This document shows positions 1 to 6,479 of a stretch of 41,992 nucleotides of DNA, piece by piece; positions within the stretch are counted from its first letter, which is position 1, and each line of letters starts with the position of its first letter. This DNA comes from Bacteroidales bacterium. Its GTDB lineage: Bacteria; Bacteroidota; Bacteroidia; Bacteroidales; F082. A program made the position numbers and the translations under genes. Location of the stretch: assembly GCA_017616735.1 (NCBI GenBank), contig JAFZXP010000076.1:1-41992 (forward strand), in the 5' to 3' direction. Below the pieces are notes generated by a model. The model saw nothing but the letters and a program-made list of their open reading frames with translations, was not told where the DNA came from and ran no database searches.

Positions 1-616
1 CCATGAGGAGCTGCTTGAACTGTTGCGGTGATTGTGGAAGAGCGTAGAACTCGCCTGGATTCATACGTGACGGCACCACGAAGTCGCGGGCGCCTTCAGG
101 AGTTGATTTGATCAAGCAAGGAGTCTCGATTTCAAGGAAGTCGTTGCCTGACAGATATTTACGCACTTCCTGTGCCATCTTGTGGCGCAAGATGATGTTG
201 TTCTTGATTGGGTTACGGCGAAGGTCAAGGTAGCGGTACTTCATGCGGATGTCGTCGCCGCCGTCGCTCACGTCTTCAATTGTAAACGGAGGCACCTTCG
301 AGGTGGTCAAAATCTTCAATGACTCGACTTTCAGCTCGATGTCACCAGTCGGGTTTTTCGGGTTTTTCGACTCGCGTTCCACCACTACGCCTTTGGCCTG
401 GATAACGAATTCACGTCCGATTTCGCGGGCGGTCTTCATTGTTTCGGCCGAACTAGCTCCTTCTTGCATAAAGAGTTGAGTGATACCATATCTATCGCGT
501 AAATCAATCCACAGCAGGGCGCCTTTGTCGCGAACGCGCTGCACCCAGCCGCTCAAAGTGACTTCCTGACCCACGTTGGCCATGCGAAGTTCACCACAAG
601 TATGAGTTCTAAACAT
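1..616 (-). CDS. aspS: Aspartyl-tRNA synthetase, N-terminal part (gene cut by window edge)
   Basis: This is the first ~205 residues of a class II aspartyl-tRNA synthetase, which charges tRNA-Asp in the cytoplasm. The protein starts [11 protein letters not shown] and continues through the anticodon-binding OB fold ([20 protein letters not shown] near residues 22-41). It then reaches the opening of the catalytic core (KYRYLDLRR followed by the [20 protein letters not shown] motif 1 region). The remaining ~380 residues lie left of the window. The ATG at 616-614 sits about 30 nt downstream of a good -7 box on the same strand. The family call is very secure. What cannot be told from this fragment is whether the enzyme is discriminating or non-discriminating for tRNA-Asn. 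Confidence 0.96.
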   Translation of the reverse strand, partial: MFRTHTCGELRMANVGQEVTLSGWVQRVRDKGALLWIDLRDRYGITQLFMQEGASSAETMKTAREIGREFVIQAKGVVVERESKNPKNPTGDIELKVESLKILTTSKVPPFTIEDVSDGGDDIRMKYRYLDLRRNPIKNNIILRHKMAQEVRKYLSGNDFLEIETPCLIKSTPEGARDFVVPSRMNPGEFYALPQSPQQFKQLLM

Positions 617-645
617 ATCGTTTGAAAATTATATTCTATAAACTT

Positions 646-654
646 GCAAATTTA
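646..654 (-). promoter_or_regulatory. Bacteroidetes -7 box for aspS
   Basis: On the minus strand this reads TAAATTTGC, matching the Bacteroidetes -7 consensus TAnnTTTG. It implies a 5' leader of roughly 25 nt before the aspS ATG at 616. The promoter abuts the 3' end of the upstream U32 gene (stop at 663), so aspS probably has its own promoter. No clear -33 TTG was found. Confidence 0.6.
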
Positions 655-662
655 CACATTTT

Positions 663-2579
663 TTAAATACTCACCACCTTCATCCGGCAATTTTTACAGT
701 CAAAATCCAGTCGGAAACGACCGTGTTCGTTGCTGATATATAAAGATGTGGCTGGTTTACCGGTTTCTTTGGCACACATTCCGTTGGCGTAACGAATGCA
801 ATGACGTGTGGTCATCACCACGATTTCACCCTGAGGCATCGACTTCTCAAGACCGTCGTCGATCTGTGTAACACCATGATTTTCATAGAATTTGCGAGAC
901 AATGCGTTAGTGACGTTTGCGAGGTATGACAAATCATTGGCCGGGTAATCCATTTGTAGAGACGTGCCATGGCGCGTCTCTACAGGACGTGCCGCACGAT
1001 GGTTTTCAATCAATGATTTTTCCAATTCTACCACCAATTGCCGTTTCATCTCACCAAGGATGGAGGCAGGGATGAAATAAACGTCGTTGAATTTTATTTC
1101 GATGTCGCTGACGGTGAATTTCGTATCACCCCATTGCGACAGTTTGGTGCGTATTGTTTCAAGCGCCTTTTCAGGATTTTTTGCCACGTCTTTTTGCGAT
1201 TGCAAGCAAACGCTAACGTTTTCATTGACAGCAGATAATTTGAAACCGTCAGCAGTTTCGCAGAGCTCGAGTTTGATGGCGAGTTTGCGGTTGCCGTTAG
1301 AGGTGTCGACGGATTTCTGCCAAACGATGTCGAAGTTTCTGTACAATGAGATTTTTTCACCTGCGGTGAAAGCTCTCGCTTCGCTCGGGTCTCCATTCCG
1401 CTTCGCTTCGCTCGAAATGACGACCTGTTTTACGTCATGTCGACCGACCGTAGGGAGCGGAGACATCTCCTTTGAACAAAGAATGACGTTGCCCTCTACT
1501 CCATTTACATTAAATCCTTGCAATTCATTATTCTCATCCAAGAAGCAAAGCCCATCGCCGTTGTGAAGTGCAACCCCTTCCTTCAACTTGACAGTCAAAC
1601 GCTTACCATCGATTTTTTTGATTTCGCCGATATATTCTCCCATCGATTTCGGGGTAAAAGGCGCGTCGATGCCTTTTTGCCGACCGTGTAAGAAATAATC
1701 GGTAAAACCACGTGAAAACGACTTCTCCAGATTTGGTTCGAACGATGGCATCGACGCGCCTAGTGAAGCACGCTCCAAATCAGAGCGGCGTTCTATGATT
1801 TTATCGATAGCACGACGATAATATGCCGTCGTGTTCTTCACATAATCAGCATCTTTCAATCGGCCTTCAATTTTGAACGATGAAATTCCGGCATCAATCA
1901 ACTCTTCGAGATTTTTCGAGTTGTTCATATCGCGCAACGACAGCAGATGACGATTGGCTATCAACACTTTACCGTTTTCATCTTCGAGATTCCATTTCAG
2001 TCGGCATGGTTGGGCACAGGCTCCACGGTTGGCCGAGCGGCGTCCGATGACGTGGCTCAGATAGCATTGTCCGCTGTAGCTTACACACAAGGCGCCATGC
2101 ACAAAAAACTCCAGCGGCACGGTTGTTTTGGAACGTATGTCTTTTATCTCATCTATGCTCAACTCTCTTGCAAGCACAACTTGTTTGAACCCGACATCTT
2201 CCAGAAATTTCACCTTTTCGGCAGTTGTGTTGTTGCATTGCGTAGAAGCGTGAAGCGCAATCGGCGGCATATCCATCTCAAGCAGCGCCATATCCTGCAC
2301 AATCAGGGCATCGACTCCGGCATTGTAGCAGTCCCATGCAATCCGGCGAGCCTGCTCCAGCTCTTTATCAAACAACAAAGTATTCAGAGTGACATAAACT
2401 TTGGCACCGAACAACGCCGCATAATCACAAAGCTTGGCAATATCCTCTATGCTGTTGCCGGCTTTCTCACGCGCGCCGAAACCAGGACCGCCTATATACA
2501 CGGCATCGGCGCCATGATTTATAGCCGCCAGTCCAACCTCAAGGTTTTTCGCCGGAGAAAGTAGCTCGATTCTTTTCAT
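663..2579 (-). CDS. U32 family peptidase-like protein (RlhA/YhbU-like), with palindromic insertions
   Basis: 638 residues. The N-terminal half is a peptidase U32 domain (ELLSPAKNLEVGLAAINHGADAVYIGG at the start; the conserved HGALCVSYSGQC and NRGACAQPCR motifs near residues 160-190). This matches the RlhA class, which hydroxylates a cytidine in 23S rRNA and is not a true collagenase. The Cys residues of those motifs are present. The C-terminal third (DUF3656-like) ends in a Cys-bearing tail (CKNCRMKVV). Three palindromic features lie inside the frame: residues ~532-542, ~370-397, and a 14-bp inverted repeat at ~274-307. All keep the frame open, so the protein may carry short family-foreign loops. 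It has its own -7 box 13 bp upstream. Family call firm; substrate inferred. Confidence 0.9.
   Translation of the reverse strand: MKRIELLSPAKNLEVGLAAINHGADAVYIGGPGFGAREKAGNSIEDIAKLCDYAALFGAKVYVTLNTLLFDKELEQARRIAWDCYNAGVDALIVQDMALLEMDMPPIALHASTQCNNTTAEKVKFLEDVGFKQVVLARELSIDEIKDIRSKTTVPLEFFVHGALCVSYSGQCYLSHVIGRRSANRGACAQPCRLKWNLEDENGKVLIANRHLLSLRDMNNSKNLEELIDAGISSFKIEGRLKDADYVKNTTAYYRRAIDKIIERRSDLERASLGASMPSFEPNLEKSFSRGFTDYFLHGRQKGIDAPFTPKSMGEYIGEIKKIDGKRLTVKLKEGVALHNGDGLCFLDENNELQGFNVNGVEGNVILCSKEMSPLPTVGRHDVKQVVISSEAKRNGDPSEARAFTAGEKISLYRNFDIVWQKSVDTSNGNRKLAIKLELCETADGFKLSAVNENVSVCLQSQKDVAKNPEKALETIRTKLSQWGDTKFTVSDIEIKFNDVYFIPASILGEMKRQLVVELEKSLIENHRAARPVETRHGTSLQMDYPANDLSYLANVTNALSRKFYENHGVTQIDDGLEKSMPQGEIVVMTTRHCIRYANGMCAKETGKPATSLYISNEHGRFRLDFDCKNCRMKVVSI
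955..984. repeat. Family A palindromic element (GTAGAGACG...CGTCTCTAC) inside U32 gene
   Basis: A 30-bp palindrome with one mismatched pair: left arm TGTAGAGACGTGCC, centre ATGG, right arm ending CGTCTCTACA. It is translated on the minus strand as part of PVETRHGTSLQ (residues ~532-542). The same outer arms, GTAGAGACG/CGTCTCTAC, occur at 3330-3351 in the neighbouring radical SAM gene, so this is a dispersed element and not a local accident. Confidence 0.85.
1389..1470. repeat. Family B element, paired arms, inside U32 gene
   Basis: Two inverted half-elements meet head to head. The left arm, read on the minus strand, starts GTCATTTCGAGCGAAGCGAA and runs to GGAGACCC. The right arm, read on the plus strand, starts GTCATGTCGACCGACCG and runs to GGAGACAT. 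The frame stays open and gives VISSEAKRNGDPSEARAF in the protein. Related copies lie at 16983-17011 and 37525-37608. Confidence 0.8.
1660..1760. repeat. 14-bp perfect inverted repeat inside U32 gene
   Basis: GGCGCGTCGATGCC at 1660-1673 is the exact reverse complement of GGCATCGACGCGCC at 1747-1760, leaving a 73-bp loop. It contributes LGASMP and KGIDAP to the protein. A perfect 14-bp pair this close is unlikely by chance. It may be a third small insertion or a recombination trace. Confidence 0.6.
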
Positions 2580-2591
2580 TTCAAAATTTTT

Positions 2592-2600
2592 GCAAATATA
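2592..2600 (-). promoter_or_regulatory. -7 box for the U32 gene
   Basis: Minus strand TATATTTGC, matching TAnnTTTG, 13 bp before the ATG at 2579. It lies in the 26-bp gap after the radical SAM gene, so the U32 gene can be transcribed separately from it. Confidence 0.55.
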
Positions 2601-2605
2601 TGAAT

Positions 2606-4300
2606 TTATGCCTTACGACGGATAAAGAATATGCTGCCGACATCAACCGGCTTGCCATCATACAACTCGATGATATTCATTTTATTACGACGAATAAACT
2701 TGCGCAGTTCCTTGCATTCTTTCAAATGTTTCAAGGCTCCGCAAACCACCAAAGTGTCATCAACAAGGCCGCAGCAGCCAGGGAAGAATCCGTAATCCTG
2801 TCCTGGAAGGGCAATTTGATGTGGATCAACATAGAAAACATTGCAACCGCACAATTCCGCACACTTTTTTATACCCATATCGGAGGTAATGAGATTATGC
2901 TCGTCCAATGCCAACAGATTGCATCGCGTATATCCCTGATTTACATTCAATTGCACGGATTTTGTCGATATATTTTCAAACAATTCCTTAATCTTTTCGT
3001 CGGTATATTTCAGATTATGAATCAACATATTTCCCACCCCGACAGCATTGTACGGAACCGTTTCAGGATAGGCGTTTCCGACCGATTTACCACCTTTTAC
3101 CACCCTTATGCCATCAAGTGGAGTAATATCGACATTATTCGCACAAATCACTGTGTCACAATGCCTTTCGTCTTTGCAAAAGAAAAATATGTCGGGATGG
3201 GTTGAAATTGACGGATAAGCTTTGTCGGACGGTTCGAGCCACACCACATCTCCCATTTTTGAGAGAGATTCTTTTGCTGGTTCTGGCATGGCAGCGCTGG
3301 CGATTATTGTGTGCGCAACACGATGCGTCGTAGAGACGCATGCGTCTCTACACACAAACGTCACCTTTTTATACCGTTCCTGCAATTTCCGTTTATTCTC
3401 TCCCCTATATCCTATCGCATGATTCAATTGATCTTCAGGCACTTCAACAACAATTTCATCCGATTTTTCATCGATTTTATCCAATTTTCTGCCCCAGATA
3501 CGGCTGAAAACCATCTCGGCGAAATTTTTATGGTACGGCCCGGCCACAAAAGCCTCACCGTTCAAATCATCTGAAGTGTGCAGGCCAATTCTCAGCACTT
3601 TCACATTGTTTTCGGTGAAATATTCATACAAATCGGCCGACAGCTCCACTGCCTCGCCTATTGTCAACGGTTGAAATTCACCTTTTTTGTAAATCCGCTC
3701 CAATTCGGTATCCTTAACCACAACACAAGGATAAATTCTTGTCTCTGCAGCCCCAAGCCTCACAATATCCGCAGCCGTTTGCATATCGTCCTCCTGCGTG
3801 TCATAAGGCAAGCCAATCATCATCTGCAATCCAAGCGTAACACCCTCATTAACAATTATTTGAGAAGCATTTTCAATATCCTTAAAAGTGTGGCCGCGTC
3901 CTATTTTCCGTAGAATAACGTCGTTTGTGGTCTGAGCACCCAACTCAATATTCAACATGCCGAAAGATTTCAGCTCTCTGACCCTTTTTTCGTCAATATA
4001 ATCCGGTCGGGTACTGCATCTGATGCCTTGTATCAAGCCTTTTTCCAGATAAGGCTGTACTGTTTTCAGATAATCGTCCTGCATTTTCAGCGGCAATCCT
4101 GTAAAATTTCCGCCGAAAAAAGCCACTTCGACAAAACGGTCGTCTTCCTGAAATGAAGCGAGATGCCTGTCTATTATCATCTTAACATCCTGAGTATCAG
4201 GTAATTGCTGCCGGCCAGTAATGCTAAATTGATTGCAATAGACGCATCTGAACGGACACGCCAGCTCTGGTAAAAATATCGGGATGTTGTAATGCTTCAT
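2606..4300 (-). CDS. Elp3-like radical SAM protein fused to DUF6873 (GME-fold) domain
   Basis: 564 residues. The N-terminal part (about 1-310) is a bacterial Elp3-like radical SAM enzyme. The cluster-binding cysteines C15, C19 and C22 (CPFRCVYC) are visible, followed by FFGGNFTGLP, STRPDYI and the ELGAQTTND segment of the TIM-barrel core. The C-terminal part (about 328-564) matches what I recall of DUF6873: HPDIFFF, NAVGVGNMLIHNLKYTD, VNQGYTRCNLLALD, LITSDMGI, PGQDYGFFPGCCG and a final DVGSIFF. These two modules are normally separate proteins, so this is a fusion. A perfect 22-bp palindrome at 3330-3351 (residues 317-324) lies exactly in the linker. The reaction is unknown. No AdoMet acceptor or tRNA-binding feature is obvious beyond the family core. 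Confidence 0.85.
   Translation of the reverse strand: MKHYNIPIFLPELACPFRCVYCNQFSITGRQQLPDTQDVKMIIDRHLASFQEDDRFVEVAFFGGNFTGLPLKMQDDYLKTVQPYLEKGLIQGIRCSTRPDYIDEKRVRELKSFGMLNIELGAQTTNDVILRKIGRGHTFKDIENASQIIVNEGVTLGLQMMIGLPYDTQEDDMQTAADIVRLGAAETRIYPCVVVKDTELERIYKKGEFQPLTIGEAVELSADLYEYFTENNVKVLRIGLHTSDDLNGEAFVAGPYHKNFAEMVFSRIWGRKLDKIDEKSDEIVVEVPEDQLNHAIGYRGENKRKLQERYKKVTFVCRDACVSTTHRVAHTIIASAAMPEPAKESLSKMGDVVWLEPSDKAYPSISTHPDIFFFCKDERHCDTVICANNVDITPLDGIRVVKGGKSVGNAYPETVPYNAVGVGNMLIHNLKYTDEKIKELFENISTKSVQLNVNQGYTRCNLLALDEHNLITSDMGIKKCAELCGCNVFYVDPHQIALPGQDYGFFPGCCGLVDDTLVVCGALKHLKECKELRKFIRRNKMNIIELYDGKPVDVGSIFFIRRKA
3330..3351. repeat. Family A palindromic element inside radical SAM-DUF6873 gene
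   Basis: A perfect 22-bp palindrome, arms GTAGAGACGCA and its complement. On the minus strand it encodes RDACVST within residues 317-324, between the radical SAM module and the DUF6873 module. It shares its outer nine bases on both sides with the element at 955-984. Confidence 0.85.
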
Positions 4301-4359
4301 TTCGACTCCAAAATTGCTAAAAAATATTGAATAATCTTACACAAATGAAAAATATTTCT

Positions 4360-4367
4360 TATCTTTG
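4360..4367 (+). promoter_or_regulatory. -7 box for the 4404-8995 operon
   Basis: TATCTTTG, a full TAnnTTTG match, 36 nt before the ATG at 4404. It sits in the divergent gap with the radical SAM gene. It also overlaps an in-frame TTG at 4365, which argues that translation starts at 4404 and not there. Confidence 0.7.
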
Positions 4368-4403
4368 CGAGTTATTAATGACAGCAAACAAATTCATAAA
4401 ATT

Positions 4404-5045
4404 ATGATAAAACATCTTAAAAGTATCATTATCATCGCGATGGTAGCACTCGTATCAATCTGTGGAACAACGAGTTGCAAATCATCAGGAAAATTATCGA
4501 AGAAAGAGTACAAAGCCAAGGTAGAACAGGCCAAACGCGATCTGAACGCCATTCTCAACAATGAAACCGAGTGGACTTTAGAGGAGCAACAGGCCCGCGT
4601 CAACGAAATCAAAAAGGTTGATTTCTCAAAGAAGAACCCTGAAATCATGGAGTTGATCGACCGCGCCGAGGCTAAAATCGCCAAAGAAATGGCCGAAAGA
4701 GACCGCTTGGCCGAAGAGCAGCGACTGGCCGAGGAGCAGCGACTGCGAGAACTCGAGGAGCAAAACAAGCCCAAAACCGAGTTGACAGATTATTTCAACA
4801 TGATTGCCAACGCCAAAGACGTGACAACAGCCAACAAGCACATCAAAGACGCTTTGCAGCTGTTCGAATCGCCCGACGTTGTGGTGCTTATCCTCATCAC
4901 CAACTATGGTGACTACGACAAACCAACCACTGCCGTCAACTATCTGAACTACATCAAAGATCAGAAGAAAGTCAACGTGAAGGTCAACGACATCAAATAC
5001 AATTCAGAAAACAAGATTACCGAACTCGAATTAATCAAGAAATAA
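4404..5045 (+). CDS. Lipoprotein with Glu/Arg-rich coiled coil, unknown function
   Basis: 213 residues from the ATG at 4404. An upstream in-frame TTG at 4365 lies inside the -7 box and is rejected. A lipoprotein signal peptide ends in TTSC (Cys25). Residues ~33-120 are highly charged and helical, with a clear coiled coil (MAERDRLAEEQRLAEEQRLR, containing a duplicated RLAEEQ unit). A small alpha/beta domain follows (LTDYFNMIANAKDV ... VVVLILITNYGDYDKP). The residues after Cys25 (KSSGK) lack the acidic surface-export signature, so it probably faces the periplasm. It is first in a tight operon: the next ATG starts one base after this stop. I do not recognise a named family. Confidence 0.8.
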   Translation: MIKHLKSIIIIAMVALVSICGTTSCKSSGKLSKKEYKAKVEQAKRDLNAILNNETEWTLEEQQARVNEIKKVDFSKKNPEIMELIDRAEAKIAKEMAERDRLAEEQRLAEEQRLRELEEQNKPKTELTDYFNMIANAKDVTTANKHIKDALQLFESPDVVVLILITNYGDYDKPTTAVNYLNYIKDQKKVNVKVNDIKYNSENKITELELIKK

Positions 5046-5046
5046 T

Positions 5047-5631
5047 ATGAAAAAGTTAGTTTTTGCAATAGCATTCGCATTTTTCGCACTCAGCGGTTAT
5101 CAGATGTTCGCCCAAGAGCCTGAATTGAGCCCTGAGCGCAAGCAAGCCATTGACAGTCTGGCACTTGAAAAAGTCCGCGACCTTTCAAAATACGTCAAAC
5201 TGATTGGCTCGAAAAACACTCCATGGAGCGAAGCCAACAGAGTGATTGACCGTGCCGAAGAGCTTTTCGCTCCAGACGCTGAAATCGGTGTTTCATCATT
5301 GGCCAAGACAAAAATTGAATACTACAGAGTGCGTCAGTACCTCGAAAGACTCATGCGCCTCAACTACGACCGTGTTGAGATTGACTGGTACAAGATTCAG
5401 TACGTGTCCGACCTGCAGCGCCAACCCGACGGCACCTATGTGGGCGTTATCACCATTTTCCAGACATTCAAAGGCTACGATGCTGAAGGCCGCCTGGTTT
5501 ACCAAGACACAACCAAGAAAGACATAACAGTGTATGTGAAGCGCAAGGAAACTCAAATCGGCGGACGTCTCATCGGATTCTGGGATGTATTGCTCGGCGA
5601 CATGCGCGTAAAAGAAACAACACATAAATAA
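5047..5631 (+). CDS. Secreted protein of unknown function, NTF2-like candidate
   Basis: 194 residues with a clear Sec signal peptide (hydrophobic stretch then MFAQ, cleavage before about Q23). The mature part has a helical N-terminus (RKQAIDSLALEKVRDLSKYVKLIG), then a strand-rich half with repeated aromatic patterns (IDWYKIQYVSDL, GVITIFQTFKGYDAEGR, DITVYVKRKE, GFWDVLLGDMRV). This resembles an NTF2-like/SnoaL-like cone fold and resembles the N-terminal region of the LRR protein encoded two genes later. Its stop overlaps the next start (TAATG). Function unknown; the fold suggestion is inference from the pattern only. Confidence 0.75.
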   Translation: MKKLVFAIAFAFFALSGYQMFAQEPELSPERKQAIDSLALEKVRDLSKYVKLIGSKNTPWSEANRVIDRAEELFAPDAEIGVSSLAKTKIEYYRVRQYLERLMRLNYDRVEIDWYKIQYVSDLQRQPDGTYVGVITIFQTFKGYDAEGRLVYQDTTKKDITVYVKRKETQIGGRLIGFWDVLLGDMRVKETTHK

Positions 5632-6479
5632 TGACAAAATTTTTGAAAATCATGGTGCCAGTATTCGTGCTGGCACTATCTTTTAAAATCGACGCCCAAG
5701 TGATAGGCAGTCTGGGTGACGTCCAAATGGACGAGACAGAGTTGTACACCATGACCAAACAGATGAGCCAGTTTATCAACAGGTTCAACTACGAGGAAGA
5801 CCAGTACGGCAAACGTCTCTACCCCAGCGACGCCGACTACCGCAGCGCCCAAAAGCGTAAAGACGCCCTTCCGCTTCTGTTCGACCTCAATAATCCCAGA
5901 ACATCGGGCACACTGCGCGACTTTTTTGTTGAAGACCTCACCAAAAACAACAACCAGTTTATCGAATTCCTTGGCGGAGACTGGTTTTCGGAGGTTTCAG
6001 CCAAATTTATCTGGAAAGGCAAGGAAGTAGACGTAAGCCTTATCATGAGGATAGAAAAAGACGGACTTGGCTCGAAATGGGTCATTTCAAACGTGTTTTT
6101 CTCCGAATTCCAGAAACATTTTCCGCAAGGCGAGCTGTCGGAGCGCGAGAAGCACTTCCTGCACCCTATGAGTCACGAACTCGATTTTATGAATATTTAC
6201 AAGGTGTTCAGCGACCCTCAAATAGTCGAGTATTACGCGTCAAACGACTATCAACCCGACTACCTGACACTGTTTTTTTACGAGATAAAACAGGGCAATC
6301 TGAAATTTGACCATGTCGTCAGTGTCAAATTCCACATATTTCAGATTAAAAACTGGTATTTTGAAGTATCGTGGTTTAACCGCAGCGGTTACAATTCAGG
6401 ATGGCTCATTTCCAACCTGATTTATCTCAAAGATAATGAAAAAGAAGCACTTATAAAGCTCTATCAACCAACAAAATGA
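5631..6479 (+). CDS. Secreted protein of unknown function
   Basis: 282 residues, starting at an ATG that overlaps the previous stop by one base. A signal peptide is visible (KFLKIMVPVFVLALSFKIDAQ, cleavage near IDA|Q). The mature part looks like two consecutive alpha+beta modules: one ends near SKWVISNVFFSEF, and the other runs from SHELDFMNIYKVFSD to SGWLISNLIYLKD. The shared W[VL]ISN motif at both module ends hints at an internal duplication. No membrane segment or catalytic motif is seen. The ATGA overlap with the LRR gene indicates translational coupling. No known family is recognised. Confidence 0.75.
   Translation: MTKFLKIMVPVFVLALSFKIDAQVIGSLGDVQMDETELYTMTKQMSQFINRFNYEEDQYGKRLYPSDADYRSAQKRKDALPLLFDLNNPRTSGTLRDFFVEDLTKNNNQFIEFLGGDWFSEVSAKFIWKGKEVDVSLIMRIEKDGLGSKWVISNVFFSEFQKHFPQGELSEREKHFLHPMSHELDFMNIYKVFSDPQIVEYYASNDYQPDYLTLFFYEIKQGNLKFDHVVSVKFHIFQIKNWYFEVSWFNRSGYNSGWLISNLIYLKDNEKEALIKLYQPTK

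Noticed and set aside
4296-4306. TCATTTCGAC near the radical SAM start as a family B remnant
   Set aside because: Only ten bases match and part of it is the start codon context; it could be chance.
4365-4403. Upstream TTG start extending the lipoprotein by 13 residues
   Set aside because: It lies inside the -7 box TATCTTTG and would push the signal peptide away from the N-terminus.
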